From assembly GCA_002504405.1 (NCBI GenBank), contig DARO01000007.1, positions 59,299 through 123,298 of the forward strand: a DNA stretch of 64,000 nt. The letters are read 5' to 3'. The position numbers and the translations under genes are program-made. Under the pieces are notes generated by a model. The model made no database searches. It saw only the letters and a list, made by a program, of their open reading frames with translations, and had not been told where the DNA came from. Below are positions 42,799 through 52,574 of this stretch, piece after piece (the first letter of the stretch is position 1; every line of letters starts with the position of its first letter). This DNA comes from Methanomassiliicoccaceae archaeon UBA71 (GTDB lineage Archaea > Thermoplasmatota > Thermoplasmata > Methanomassiliicoccales > Methanomethylophilaceae).

Positions 42799-44891
42799 TT
42801 CCTCCTCTTGGTGCTCTTCTTGCCCTTGCTCTTGGACTTGCCCCTTCCAAGGAGCCCAGCAATCACACCGATGATGACCACCAGCAGCGGAACGAGGATA
42901 TAGAGGTACCCTTCGATGCCCTCGGGAAGCTCGAAGGTGTCGGAGGATTCGGAGGTTCCGACGGAATAGGGGACCTCCACGGTCTGATCGATGTTGTTCA
43001 CGTTGTCGTGTACGGTCACCTTCAGCACGTATGCGCTAGCGGTGCCGTCGTTTATCGGTGTGCAGACGATGCGGGACACGTCGGTGACCCTGGGCTCGGA
43101 CCCGTCGCCCAGGTCCCATGTGTACGTGTAGTCGCCGTCGGGGACCACTGTCACTTGGAACGTGATCTCCTGCCCGCTGGGGTAAGATCCCTTGATCTCG
43201 GACGTGTCGATCTTGAACCCGTCGTACGTGTAGTTCCTCTCGAAGTCGTCCAGGAACGCCTTGGCGTAGTAGTCGGCAACCTCCGCCGAGTGTATGACGA
43301 CGCAGGTCTCCCTGTTGTTGTTGAAGGAGTTGTCGGTCCAGTTGATCGACGACACCCACACCGAGTCATCGCATATGAGGCCCTTGTTGTGCACGTATGG
43401 GGTCGACATCTTCGCTGCGGAGACGAGCGTCCCCGCGTTGATGGTGGTGAGCTGGGAGTCGATCCCGGTTATCCCGCTGCTCAGGATCAGCTTGCATTCC
43501 ACGCCCTCCCCGGCAGCCAGCTTCATCTTGTAGACGGGGGACGATTCAGAGAGGTTCATGTACGACGAACCGAGGCTCTGCTGCTCGGCGTAGATCCTCT
43601 CCTTGGCGTTGGCCATGTAGTACTCCATCGCCCTGTAGGAGTTGTCGAGGGACAGGACCGGAGTCACCTGTGTGGAATAGGACCTGAATTCCGCGTCATC
43701 GGCGGGCACGTACGTGAGCGTCGTGGACCTGGCGTTGGGATACACCTCGTCGAACTCCTTGACGTCTCCGTACTCCATGGAGTAGTCGTTGTCGAACACG
43801 TCCTGCATGTACTGCGCGTATTCTACGCTCTCGATTACCGCGCCCCAGCCGCGGTTCCCGTTGCCGCTCGCGTATACCTCGTCGGCGATGCTCCCGTTGA
43901 GATTGTCGGTCGTCCAATTCTCCGAGGTGACGATCACGGTATCCCCGTCGATGATCGCGTACTTGGCATGGACGAACGAGTACCTGTCGCCTCCGCTCTC
44001 GTCCGACACGCCTATGAGCCTTATCTCTCCGCCAGCCTCTCTGAGGGTTTTCAGCCCGCTGATGTTCAGGGAGTCCGCCCCTTCCATCGGCTCGCCCTCG
44101 AGCAGAAGCGTGACCTCCACCCCTCTCTGCTCCAGCTGGCAGAGCAGTGCGAGCGCGTTGGCGCTGCCGAACTGGTACATTGTTATGAACACGGATTCCT
44201 GTGCGGACTCCAGCTGGTCGTATATCGGTATGCCCCCGCTGTCGGGGAAGAGGAACGGTGTGACCTCGGCATCGAATTTGAGGTCGGGGTCGAACGGCAG
44301 GTTGGTGCCTCCCTCGACGACCTTGAACCAGTCGTCCGCGGAATCGGTATCGAAGTCCCCAGTCCTGACGACGTAGTCGTACTTGGGTATGCTCACGCTG
44401 TACCTGGTCCAGTAGTCGCAGTCCTCCGGGGCATCCTTGTTCCCGTAGAACATCGCGTCGATCAGCGTCCCGTTCTTGAACAGGTAGACATCGTCGCCGC
44501 TGTCGCTCAGCGTGAAGCTCCTGTTCTTCGTGACGCCGTCCTCGCCGAATGCATGGGCGCCGGCGCGGTCAGAGAAGTAGTCGCCCTCCACGATGGAGGC
44601 GCATATGATTGCGGTCTCCCCGGGACGTAGGACAATCGATTGCTCGAAAGTGATGTATCCTTCGGTTTTGGTGTAATCCATTGCGTCCGAGATGACGTAG
44701 TCTCTCAGATCCACGTTGGAGCTTCCGTAGTTCTTAACGGAGACGCCCTCGCCGTCGCCGTACGGGTTGACCTCGTACAGGAGCAGGCCGTTCGCGTCCC
44801 CGGAACCGCTCGAGTCATCGGCCAGAGGCACGATGCAGACGATGGCCATTACGGCCATCAGGAGTACCAGCGATTTCCTGAGTGCATCCAT
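42795..44891 (-). CDS. Exported phospholipase-D-like protein with lamin-tail and PKD domains, membrane anchored
   Basis: 698 residues. Signal peptide at the N-terminus, a lamin-tail-like domain (about 36-165, LLYEVNPYGDGEGVSVKNYG and LRPGETAIICAS), then two HKD half-sites of the PLD superfamily (FVHAKYAIIDGDTVIVTSEN and YVHNKGLICDDSVWVSSIN), a PKD domain (YTWDLGDGSEPRVTDVS), and a C-terminal helix with a Lys-rich tail. It probably acts outside the cell on nucleic acid or phosphodiester-containing polymers; substrate unknown. Heads a two-gene unit with the GNAT enzyme. Confidence 0.8.
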   Translation of the reverse strand: MDALRKSLVLLMAVMAIVCIVPLADDSSGSGDANGLLLYEVNPYGDGEGVSVKNYGSSNVDLRDYVISDAMDYTKTEGYITFEQSIVLRPGETAIICASIVEGDYFSDRAGAHAFGEDGVTKNRSFTLSDSGDDVYLFKNGTLIDAMFYGNKDAPEDCDYWTRYSVSIPKYDYVVRTGDFDTDSADDWFKVVEGGTNLPFDPDLKFDAEVTPFLFPDSGGIPIYDQLESAQESVFITMYQFGSANALALLCQLEQRGVEVTLLLEGEPMEGADSLNISGLKTLREAGGEIRLIGVSDESGGDRYSFVHAKYAIIDGDTVIVTSENWTTDNLNGSIADEVYASGNGNRGWGAVIESVEYAQYMQDVFDNDYSMEYGDVKEFDEVYPNARSTTLTYVPADDAEFRSYSTQVTPVLSLDNSYRAMEYYMANAKERIYAEQQSLGSSYMNLSESSPVYKMKLAAGEGVECKLILSSGITGIDSQLTTINAGTLVSAAKMSTPYVHNKGLICDDSVWVSSINWTDNSFNNNRETCVVIHSAEVADYYAKAFLDDFERNYTYDGFKIDTSEIKGSYPSGQEITFQVTVVPDGDYTYTWDLGDGSEPRVTDVSRIVCTPINDGTASAYVLKVTVHDNVNNIDQTVEVPYSVGTSESSDTFELPEGIEGYLYILVPLLVVIIGVIAGLLGRGKSKSKGKKSTKRRK

Positions 44892-45021
44892 GAAAGAGTA
44901 TCCGCTCGCCGTCGGTTAAGGGTCACTGATAGATGTATCGGGCTTAGAGTTTAGACATGTTAAGAGAGAGGCTTTCTGCCCCTCACATGGTCGGCTGGTC
45001 TCCGGGCATGACCTGTCGGGG

Positions 45022-46887
45022 TCAGTCCCCGGTCCTCATGCATCTCAATGCATTGAGTATCGCGATCACGGAGACGCCAACATCCCCGAAGACCGCCGCC
45101 CACATCCCGGTGATCCCGATCATCGTGAGCGCGAGGATGGCGAACTTCACGCCCAGGGCGAAGGCTATGTTCTCTTTGACGATGCGGTCCACCTTCCTGG
45201 AAAGCGCGATGCAGCGCGTCACCTTGGAGGGGGAATCGTCCATTATTACCACGTCTGCGGCCTCGATCGCCGCATCCGATCCCATCCCGCCCACCGCGAT
45301 CCCGATGTCTGCCAGCGCCAGGGACGGCGCATCGTTTATGCCGTCTCCCACGAAGACCACGGTCCTCCCGGCCGGGGATCCGTCAATGATTCCCTGCAGG
45401 GCCTCGGTCTTCCCCTCCGGGAGGAGCTCGGACACCACCTCGTCGATGCCCAGGCGCGATCCCACGTCGGCGCAGATGCGCTCGGAATCCCCCGAGAGCA
45501 TGACGGTCCTGATGCCCGATGCCCTCAGGTCGGAGACCGTCCGGGCGGCATCGGACTTGACGACGTCCGAGACTACGATGTGCCCCGCGTATTCCCCGTC
45601 GATGGCAACATGGACATTCGTCCCGGCGACCTCCTCTTTGCAGTAGGCAATGCCCGACTCCTCCATGAGGCGCCCGTTCCCAACATGGACTGTTGCACCG
45701 CGTATCACGGCCGTTATCCCCTTGCCCGGCTTCTCCTCCGCGTCCGACACATGTGACGGATCGACCTTCGAATCGCATGCCCTCAGTATGGACTTCGAGA
45801 TCGGGTGGTTCGACACGGATTCCGCTTCCGCGGCCGTCCTCAGAACCTCCTCCTCATCGACGGAGACGGCATGTATTTCCGAGACCTCGAAGCGTCCCTC
45901 GGTCAGAGTCCCAGTCTTGTCGAAAACCACCGTCCCCGTCTTGGCGAGCGCCTCCAGGTAGTTCCCTCCCTTGACGAGGACGCCCATCCTGGATGCGGCG
46001 CCGATACCGCAGAAGTAGCTAAGTGGGACAGAGATGACCAGGGCGCACGGGCATGATACCACCAGGAACGTGAGGGCCCTGTAGACCCATGACACCGCAT
46101 CGCCCACCAGCAGGGAGGGGACCACGGCTATCATCAGCGCCGTGGCGCACACGGCAGGGGTGTAGTACCTGGCGAAGCGCGTGATGAACCTCTCGGCGGT
46201 GGCCTTCCTGGATAGGGAGTCCTCCACGAGCTCCAGGACCTTGGTGGCTGTGGAGTCCTCGTAAGTGTTCGTGACCACGGCCACGATCCTGCCGGACACG
46301 TTGACGGTCCCGGAGAAGACCTCGGACCCCGGACCGATGTCGCGCGGAATCGACTCGCCTGTGAGGGCGCTGGTATCAAGCGTGGAAGACCCCTCCTTCA
46401 CAACGCAGTCGAGCGGGACCTTCTCGCCAGGTAGGATCACAATCGTTTCCTCGATCGAGACATCTTCGGGGTCCACATCCTCAAGGGTGCCGTTCCTAAC
46501 AACGTGAGCGGTCTCGCTTTGGAGATCCATGAGATCGGATATCGACTGCCTCGTCCTTCCGACGGCCCTCCTCTCGAACCACTCGCCCACCTGGAAGAAG
46601 AGCATGACCGCCACTGCCTCCGGGAACAAGACGTCGTCCACCCCGGGTATTAGCGACAGGGCGAATGCACCGACCGTGGCCACCGTCATGAGGAAGTTCT
46701 CATCGAACAGCTGCCCCCGGCGAATGTTGCGTGCCGCCTTGGCAAGGACGTCGAATCCGACGATTAGATATGCAGGGAGGAAGACCGCAAGCTGTACGGT
46801 CTCGGATGCTCCTGCGATGTAATGCAGAAAAACGCCGACCGCGAATAGCGCCGAGCCGACCGCCATCCTCCATGCGGAAATGCCCAT
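45022..46887 (-). CDS. P1B-type heavy-metal ATPase (Zn/Cd class)
   Basis: Metal efflux ATPase, 621 residues. TGES motif in ALTGESIPRD, the metal-site helix FLVVSCPCALVISVP (CPC), phosphorylation loop VVFDKTGTLTEG, the HP motif SVSNHPISKS and the hinge GDGINDAPSLAL. The last helices carry Lys in ALGVKFAILAL and Asp-Gly in FGDVGVSVIAILNALR, the pattern of Zn2+/Cd2+/Pb2+ exporters. No N-terminal HMA domain; the separate HMA protein 12 bp upstream supplies it. Under the candidate ArsR-type operator at 47142-47155. Confidence 0.9.
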   Translation of the reverse strand: MGISAWRMAVGSALFAVGVFLHYIAGASETVQLAVFLPAYLIVGFDVLAKAARNIRRGQLFDENFLMTVATVGAFALSLIPGVDDVLFPEAVAVMLFFQVGEWFERRAVGRTRQSISDLMDLQSETAHVVRNGTLEDVDPEDVSIEETIVILPGEKVPLDCVVKEGSSTLDTSALTGESIPRDIGPGSEVFSGTVNVSGRIVAVVTNTYEDSTATKVLELVEDSLSRKATAERFITRFARYYTPAVCATALMIAVVPSLLVGDAVSWVYRALTFLVVSCPCALVISVPLSYFCGIGAASRMGVLVKGGNYLEALAKTGTVVFDKTGTLTEGRFEVSEIHAVSVDEEEVLRTAAEAESVSNHPISKSILRACDSKVDPSHVSDAEEKPGKGITAVIRGATVHVGNGRLMEESGIAYCKEEVAGTNVHVAIDGEYAGHIVVSDVVKSDAARTVSDLRASGIRTVMLSGDSERICADVGSRLGIDEVVSELLPEGKTEALQGIIDGSPAGRTVVFVGDGINDAPSLALADIGIAVGGMGSDAAIEAADVVIMDDSPSKVTRCIALSRKVDRIVKENIAFALGVKFAILALTMIGITGMWAAVFGDVGVSVIAILNALRCMRTGD

Positions 46888-46899
46888 GACGATCCTCTC

Positions 46900-47124
46900 T
46901 CACTTGAGCCTCTTGACGGTCACGTCGCCTTCCACCTTCTTGGCGATCCTCGTCGCCTCGTCTACGATGGAGTCGATCCTCGACTCATCGGCCTCCATGG
47001 TGAGTTTCTGTGTTATGAAGGATACGTTGACATCAGACACCCCATCCATCTTTCCGACCTCGTTCTCGATCTTCGCGGCGCAGTTGGCACAGCACAGGCC
47101 CTCCAGCTTCAGAACGCATTTCAT
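46900..47124 (-). CDS. HMA-domain metal-binding protein
   Basis: 74-residue stand-alone heavy-metal-associated domain with the metal site LEGLCCANCAAKIENEV (CxxC with an extra preceding Cys), followed by GVSDVNVSFITQKLTME. It most likely hands metal to, or senses for, the P-type ATPase encoded next. ATG 47124 is chosen because the frame extends into the operator. First gene of the operon. Confidence 0.88.
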   Translation of the reverse strand: MKCVLKLEGLCCANCAAKIENEVGKMDGVSDVNVSFITQKLTMEADESRIDSIVDEATRIAKKVEGDVTVKRLK

Positions 47125-47141
47125 CCAATCACTTGAATATG

Positions 47142-47155
47142 TGAACAAGTGTTCA
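47142..47155. promoter_or_regulatory. ArsR/SmtB-like operator
   Basis: TGAACA-AG-TGTTCA, a perfect 6-2-6 palindrome, flanked by AT-rich sequence (AATATG before, AAATAT after). This matches the core of ArsR/SmtB-family operators. A minus-strand TATA box (TTTATATTT, about 47157-47166) abuts it, so bound repressor would block transcription of the HMA-ATPase operon. No arsR gene is in the window. Confidence 0.65.
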
Positions 47156-47256
47156 AATATAAAACATCTTGCAGTCGGTTCTCGACGGGATGGAGCAGAA
47201 GGAAAAGGTTTGACGGACGTGGGCCGTCCGCCATGGGTTTCGATCAGGATCCGTGT

Positions 47257-47937
47257 TCAGTCCTTCTTTTCCTTTCTGAAGCACATGAACCAGTCCAGGC
47301 AGTACATGTTGGGGTCGTTCGACTCCACGCGCTCCTTGGCGGTACCGCATGATCCGGCAGTCGGGATGATGACATCGTCTCCGGGCCTCCAGTCCGCAGG
47401 GGTGGCGCAGTTGTCGGCGTCGGCCTTCTGAAGGGCCTGGATGACCCTCTTTATCTCGTCGAAGTTCCTTCCGAGGGAGAGCGGGTAGTAGATGATGGCC
47501 CTTATCTTGCCCTTGGGGTCTATGAAGAACACCGACCTGACGGCCTGAGTGTTGGATGCGCCGGGCTGGATCATGCCGTACTTCTTTGCCACCTCCATCC
47601 TGATGTCCTCGATCAGGGGGAAGGTGACCTCCAGGTTCTTCATCCCCTTCCACTCCAGTTCCTGGATCTTCCTGAGCCAGGCGATGTGGGCGTAGAGGGA
47701 GTCGACGGATAGTCCGATAAGCTGTGTGTTGAGCGCCTCGAAGTCCTTCAGCATGGATGTGAAGGTCATGAATTCCGTCGTGCACACAGGCGTGAAGTCG
47801 GCTGGGTGGGAGAACAGAATGACCCATTTGCCCTTGTAGTCCTCGGGGAAGTTGATCTCCCCCTGGGTAGTCACTGCTTTGAAGGCAGGCGCGTCATCGT
47901 TTATCAACGGCATCGTGTATTTCTCTTCGGCGTCCAT
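47257..47937 (-). CDS. Peroxiredoxin (archaeal 1-Cys/Prx6-like AhpC)
   Basis: Reduces hydrogen peroxide and organic peroxides. 226 residues. Peroxidatic Cys in SHPADFTPVCTTEFM, the conserved Arg in NTQAVRSVFFIDPKG, and a long C-terminal arm with further Cys (AGSCGTAKER, MYCLDWFMCF), as in archaeal Prx6 homologues of about 220-250 residues. An AT-rich promoter (AAATATTTATTAA on the minus strand) and a GAGGTG ribosome site precede ATG 47937. Located beside the metal-efflux genes; possibly both stress genes. Confidence 0.93.
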   Translation of the reverse strand: MDAEEKYTMPLINDDAPAFKAVTTQGEINFPEDYKGKWVILFSHPADFTPVCTTEFMTFTSMLKDFEALNTQLIGLSVDSLYAHIAWLRKIQELEWKGMKNLEVTFPLIEDIRMEVAKKYGMIQPGASNTQAVRSVFFIDPKGKIRAIIYYPLSLGRNFDEIKRVIQALQKADADNCATPADWRPGDDVIIPTAGSCGTAKERVESNDPNMYCLDWFMCFRKEKKD

Positions 47938-48075
47938 TTAGGCACCTCGGAACGGAGTTGTTTCACGGCGTTAATAAATATTTTGGCAAGCTTAACTTTA
48001 TTGAATGGCCGTTTAAATACAACACTGTGTACAAAAATGAGGGGTTCCGCCCGTCGGTGCGGACGTAAGGGGGTT

Positions 48076-48093
48076 TGAGGGGCGAACCCCTCA
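48076..48093 (-). terminator. Terminator at the end of tpiA
   Basis: On the minus strand TGAGGGG-TTCG-CCCCTCA. The tpiA stop codon is the first triplet of the stem. A C-rich stretch rather than a T run follows. Confidence 0.45.
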
Positions 48094-48744
48094 GATGAGC
48101 TTGATCAGGTCCCTGAGCACCGACTCGGGGTCCTTCGCCTTCACGACGCCTGAGGCGAGGAGGACACCGTAAGCGCCCAGGTCTATCGCCGTCTTCACAT
48201 CCTCTCCGTTCTTGACGCCCGCGCCGCAGTAGACAAGGATGTCCGGGTCGACTGCCTTGACGGCCTCGACCGTTCCGGATACGATCTCCGGGTTGGCGCT
48301 GGTGACCGAGACGTCCCCGCCGATGAGCTCGGGGGGTTCGACCGCGATCATGCGGGGGGAGAACTTGGCGATCTCCACGGCCTTCTCAACGGATTCGGCG
48401 CAGACGCAGGTGACGAGGTCCAGATCCTTGCACATGGATATGCACTTGGATATGGACTCGATCGGCTGCCTGTGCTCCGAGTGGTTGATCAGGGAGCCGC
48501 GGATCTCGGTGGAGTGGAGCATGGAGGGTGTGACGTAACCCGTCCCCGAACCGGGGGCGAGAGGATCGACGTGCTGCGAGTACACCGGTATGTCGACGAG
48601 CTGCGCTATGGCGGCCGCGCTGAGCATAGGCGGGCATATGCCGATCTTGACTCCGGATTCCGTCGAGACCTTCCTGCAGATCTTGGCGAGGTTGAAGGCC
48701 CTCGTGCCCTCAACCTCTGAGTAGACCTTGAAGTTGACGATCAC
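48091..48744 (-). CDS. tpiA: Triosephosphate isomerase, archaeal
   Basis: Interconverts DHAP and glyceraldehyde 3-phosphate. 217 residues, the short archaeal form. Starts at GTG 48744 with VIVNFKVYSEVEG (substrate Asn and Lys in NFK), catalytic His in VYSQHVDPLAPG, catalytic Glu in IAVEPPELIGG, and the phosphate-binding YCGAGVKNGEDV. The open frame extends 74 codons into the fbp gene but that part is out-of-frame sequence. 16 bp downstream of fbp, same operon. Confidence 0.94.
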   Translation of the reverse strand: MIVNFKVYSEVEGTRAFNLAKICRKVSTESGVKIGICPPMLSAAAIAQLVDIPVYSQHVDPLAPGSGTGYVTPSMLHSTEIRGSLINHSEHRQPIESISKCISMCKDLDLVTCVCAESVEKAVEIAKFSPRMIAVEPPELIGGDVSVTSANPEIVSGTVEAVKAVDPDILVYCGAGVKNGEDVKTAIDLGAYGVLLASGVVKAKDPESVLRDLIKLI

Positions 48745-48760
48745 CCTGGGGCAGCAGGTC

Positions 48761-49906
48761 TTACTCAAGGTCCTCGAACCTCTGTGTGAGCTCTTTGAGG
48801 ACCTCGGGCCTGGACGTGTACTCCATCTCCTCGGGTCCGAGGATGGAGGGCATGAACGGCCCCTGGCTCCTGATGAACTTGCTGGCCTTGATGGAGTTCT
48901 GCCTGGCGAGGTCCCATGTCTGGTTGCCGAAGAAGTCCACCGGTATGTGCTCTCCGCCCTTCGCATTGATGGGCTCGAGGCCCTGGAGCCTACCCTCGTT
49001 CAGCTGGAATCCGAGGCAGCAGATTCTGGGGGGTCCGTCGAAGTAGACGGGGTCGGAGTCCTCGGGGGAGCAGGGGTAGAACGCGCCGTAGTGTGACCCC
49101 CTCATCCAGCCCGCGACGAGCATGGTCGTGTTCATGAAGGGCTGGAGGTACTCTCCCACGGAGGGAAGGCCGGACTGGGCACGGCAGATGCAGACGGGGT
49201 CGTCCTTGCCGATGTACTTACCGGCCGTCAGGTTGAGCTTGTCGGTGGAGACAACGCAGGCGGGGCCGATGCCGGACCTGGAGTTGATCCTCTTGATGGC
49301 GTACCTGGAGGTGTCTCCGAGCAGGCTCAGGATGCTGAGGGTCTCCTCGGGGGAGGACATGGTGACCTTCTTGTGGCCTATGACGTCCTGGATCTCCACG
49401 TCGAATCCCTTCTTGGCCCTGGCATCGACGACGAGGCCGGTGGTGGTGAACGGGTCGAGGAATATCCTGGAGAGGGGCAGGGAGTATGCGGAAGGCTCGG
49501 TCTTGTCGGCCATGAAGAACAGGAGGGGTTCGGACCCCCTCTCCTCGAAGGTCATCTCGGCGGATCCGGGGCCGGCTCCTTTGACGTTTCCGGAGAACGC
49601 GTCGGTCAGTATGTCCTGCCCGGCGGCGTAGAGCTTCATGGACTTGGCGATCTTCGCGGCCTTCTGGAAGCACTCCCAGGCAGTGCCGTGGACGTCCTTG
49701 TTGCCGTCGCCCTTGTAGTGGGTCATGTAGAGGTTGATGTCGTCCCCGACGCGGGTGACGTAGAAGTCCTCGATTATTCCCTGCTTCTGGGCGTCGGCGA
49801 GGATCTCCTTGCTGGCCTCCAACATGGAGGGGTGGGGTCTCGAGTGTCCGACGACGGAACCGACGTCGGCTTTGATTACCGAAACTGTGACTTTCTCAGC
49901 AGACAT
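48761..49906 (-). CDS. fbp: Fructose-1,6-bisphosphate aldolase/phosphatase
   Basis: Bifunctional gluconeogenic enzyme of archaea that makes fructose 6-phosphate directly from triose phosphates. 381 residues, Mg-dependent. Characteristic segments: VSVIKADVGSVVGHSRPHP, the metal-rich HYKGDGNKDVHG region, GAGPGSAEM, IFLDPFTTTGLV, and the Schiff-base Lys with Tyr in SRYAIKRINSRSGIG (Tyr202, Lys205). Cotranscribed with tpiA, which supplies its substrates. Ends in TAA. Confidence 0.96.
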   Translation of the reverse strand: MSAEKVTVSVIKADVGSVVGHSRPHPSMLEASKEILADAQKQGIIEDFYVTRVGDDINLYMTHYKGDGNKDVHGTAWECFQKAAKIAKSMKLYAAGQDILTDAFSGNVKGAGPGSAEMTFEERGSEPLLFFMADKTEPSAYSLPLSRIFLDPFTTTGLVVDARAKKGFDVEIQDVIGHKKVTMSSPEETLSILSLLGDTSRYAIKRINSRSGIGPACVVSTDKLNLTAGKYIGKDDPVCICRAQSGLPSVGEYLQPFMNTTMLVAGWMRGSHYGAFYPCSPEDSDPVYFDGPPRICCLGFQLNEGRLQGLEPINAKGGEHIPVDFFGNQTWDLARQNSIKASKFIRSQGPFMPSILGPEEMEYTSRPEVLKELTQRFEDLE

Positions 49907-49997
49907 GATTACACCATATCCTTACGGTACTCCTTAAGGGAAGGACTTATAATAAAGGTTGGTAGGTGCCCGCCACCTTCCCTGGAGCATACGGAGG

Positions 49998-51611
49998 TCA
50001 TACATGTCCGGCCCCTTCGGAACCCGGCCCGTCCGGCTCCTCTATGGACACGTCCACCTTCCTGTGGAACAGCTTCACGCCGTTCTCGTTGAACAGCCTG
50101 AATATGGTCTCGCGTATCTGGCCAGCGTAGCTTCCCGAGCTGTCGAAGTCGTCCACGAAGACTCCGAGGCGGAACTCCATCCCGGCCTCCTTGAAGTCCG
50201 TGAGCCTGACCGATGGCATGGGGCGCGACCCGTCCTTGATGACGTGGGGATGGGACATGCCCGCCTCCAGCATCAGGCGCTTCACCAGATCTGCGTCGGC
50301 GTCGTAGTCCACCGAGACGTACACGAACGTCCTGGCGTCCTTGGACTCATGCGTCACGTTCACAATCGTACCGTTGGCGACCACGTTGTTGGGGATCGTG
50401 ACCACCTGGTCCTTGTCCCAGTTGTCGAACTCGGTGAACATGACCCTCACCCTGCGGACGATGTACACCTCCCCGTTGATCTTGACGAAGTCCCCGTGAC
50501 CGAAGGGCCTCGTCAGCAGGAGCACCAGCCCGCTGAAGAACTGGCTGAGCGTGCTCTGTGCGCCGAGGGTTATCCCCAGGGTGACGACCCCTGCGCTGAG
50601 CAGTATCCCGTTGAGGTCGACGCCGAACAGTGCCAGGACGGCCGCGACACCGGAGACGCCGATGGCGATCTCCCCTATCATCTTGAAGAGGGGCACCAGT
50701 GACGAGTCGAAGCCGGAGGTCCTTGTCCTGGACTCGATCCCCTTAAGGATGAACGTGACCACGAACATGTAAGCCGTCCATACGATGTACGCTCCGATGA
50801 TGATGTAGACGACGCTGGCGACGAGTGAGAACGTCCGTATCAGCCCGTTGTCCGCCCCCAGTATGGGGAGGCAGATGCCGATGCCGAACACCGTGCCCGC
50901 GATAACCGCCGCGCTCTCTATCTTGCGGTTTATTGTCCTCCTCTCGTCGGCCGTCTTCCTCTTCTCGGCGGTCCTGGTCAGCATGGTCACGATGACGGCC
51001 GTCAGGGCGACTACAATCCCCACCGTGCAGAGCAGGGTGACGATCGCGGCGAACCAGGGGGAGCCGAACGGCATGGGGAGGGTGTTGGGCACTATCCCGA
51101 AGAAGTGGTTGTACGCGTCGTCGGAGAAGGCGGACTCGATGTGGACCTGGAGCTCCACGGGAATCTCCAGATGGCGCGAAGACCCGCCGTCCACGAGGTC
51201 CGTCAGGACGATGGTGACCGTGGCGTACTCGTCCAGGGTGTCCGCGTACGAGTCCACCTCCACGGTAATGCTCACCGCCGCTATGCTCCCCGCATCGTCG
51301 TTCGGCGGGACGACGGCCTCTTCCGGTGACACCGACACATCCAGCGTGTCGGAAGACGCGGTTGCGGTTAGCCTCAGGCTGTCCTGGGACAGGTTTGCGA
51401 TGTACACGACCACCGTTCCGCTCTCGCCGGCCGATAGCCACAGCGGTATCGGGGATCCGAACTCCGTGTCCCCCGGGAGAGTCACGATGACGTCGTCCAT
51501 GGACAGGGCCTGCGAGTCCTCGGACTGAAGCGGGAGGGCGAATGCGAGTGACACAGCCGCGAGTAGGCAGAGGGCAAGCGCGGCCGTCCGGCGGAGGGAG
51601 CCGTTTCTCAT
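49998..51611 (-). CDS. MscS-family mechanosensitive channel with exported N-terminal domain
   Basis: 537 residues. A signal-like helix ([19 protein letters not shown]), a beta-rich extracytoplasmic domain of about 150 residues, then several membrane helices and the MscS pore ([21 protein letters not shown]) followed by the beta domain [20 protein letters not shown] and [16 protein letters not shown]. Releases solutes on osmotic downshock. ATG 51611 is chosen over an upstream GTG that overlaps the TATA box (minus TCATATAGGT at 51631-51640). Confidence 0.88.
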   Translation of the reverse strand: MRNGSLRRTAALALCLLAAVSLAFALPLQSEDSQALSMDDVIVTLPGDTEFGSPIPLWLSAGESGTVVVYIANLSQDSLRLTATASSDTLDVSVSPEEAVVPPNDDAGSIAAVSITVEVDSYADTLDEYATVTIVLTDLVDGGSSRHLEIPVELQVHIESAFSDDAYNHFFGIVPNTLPMPFGSPWFAAIVTLLCTVGIVVALTAVIVTMLTRTAEKRKTADERRTINRKIESAAVIAGTVFGIGICLPILGADNGLIRTFSLVASVVYIIIGAYIVWTAYMFVVTFILKGIESRTRTSGFDSSLVPLFKMIGEIAIGVSGVAAVLALFGVDLNGILLSAGVVTLGITLGAQSTLSQFFSGLVLLLTRPFGHGDFVKINGEVYIVRRVRVMFTEFDNWDKDQVVTIPNNVVANGTIVNVTHESKDARTFVYVSVDYDADADLVKRLMLEAGMSHPHVIKDGSRPMPSVRLTDFKEAGMEFRLGVFVDDFDSSGSYAGQIRETIFRLFNENGVKLFHRKVDVSIEEPDGPGSEGAGHV

Positions 51612-51696
51612 GCTTGGAAATCGCACAGGCACCTATATGAGAGGTTCCACGGGGCCCATGATTATGTACACCGAAGGGGATAGTCCGGCGATCAAA

Positions 51697-52452
51697 ATGA
51701 GCGGAACCATGAGGCTGGTGCTCCTCCGCCACGGGGAGAGCGTTTGGAACAAGGAGAACCTGTTCACCGGATGGACCGACGTCGACCTTTCCGACAAGGG
51801 GAGGGCCGAGGCGGAGGCCGCCGGCCGCCTGATGAGGGATGAGGGCCTGGATTTCGACGTGTGCTACACATCCTACCTGAAGAGGGCCATACACACCCTG
51901 AACCTGGCGCTGGAGCAGATGGACAGGGAGTGGCTGCCGGTGGTAAAGGCCTGGCAGCTCAACGAGCGCCACTACGGTGCCCTCCAGGGTCTCAACAAGT
52001 CGGAGACCGCGGAGAAGTACGGGGAGGATCAGGTCAAGGTCTGGAGGAGGTCTTATGCCACGCCCCCGCCGGAGCTCTCGCCCAATGACGACAGGAACCC
52101 GGCGAAGCAGGAGATGTTCAGGACAGTCCCGAAGGAGTGCCTTCCACTGACTGAGAGCCTGAAAGAGACGGTCGCGAGGGCGGTGCCGTACTTCGAGGAG
52201 GAGATCAAGCCGAGGATGCTGGCCGGGGAGAGGGTGCTGATAGCGGCACACGGCAACTCCCTGAGGGCCCTGGTCAAGGTCTTCGACGACATGTCCGAGG
52301 ACGAGATCGTCGGCGTGAACATCCCCACGGGCGTCCCCCTGGTCTACGAGTTCGACCGCGACTTCAACGTCGTCTCCAAGAGGTACCTCGGCGACCAGGA
52401 TGCGATCAACGCGAAGATGGCGGCGGTAGCCAACCAGGGAAAATCGAAGTGA
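51697..52452 (+). CDS. gpmA: 2,3-bisphosphoglycerate-dependent phosphoglycerate mutase
   Basis: Histidine-phosphatase-fold enzyme interconverting 3- and 2-phosphoglycerate. About 251 residues. [20 protein letters not shown] contains the phospho-His (RHG), and [26 protein letters not shown] and [11 protein letters not shown] complete the active site. Archaea more often use cofactor-independent iPGM, so this gene may be of bacterial origin. Start is ATG 51697 or 51709; the longer frame upstream crosses the divergent promoter of the MscS gene. Confidence 0.93.
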   Translation: MSGTMRLVLLRHGESVWNKENLFTGWTDVDLSDKGRAEAEAAGRLMRDEGLDFDVCYTSYLKRAIHTLNLALEQMDREWLPVVKAWQLNERHYGALQGLNKSETAEKYGEDQVKVWRRSYATPPPELSPNDDRNPAKQEMFRTVPKECLPLTESLKETVARAVPYFEEEIKPRMLAGERVLIAAHGNSLRALVKVFDDMSEDEIVGVNIPTGVPLVYEFDRDFNVVSKRYLGDQDAINAKMAAVANQGKSK

Positions 52453-52574
52453 CGCGACGTTCGAAGGGGGCGTCGGGATAGGAACCTGCGTCCCCATCCG
52501 CATTCCAGCGGGCGTCCCCCTGCGCGGGGGTAGATTAAACACCTTCCATCCCATTACCTCTGCCGGGGGCATCC

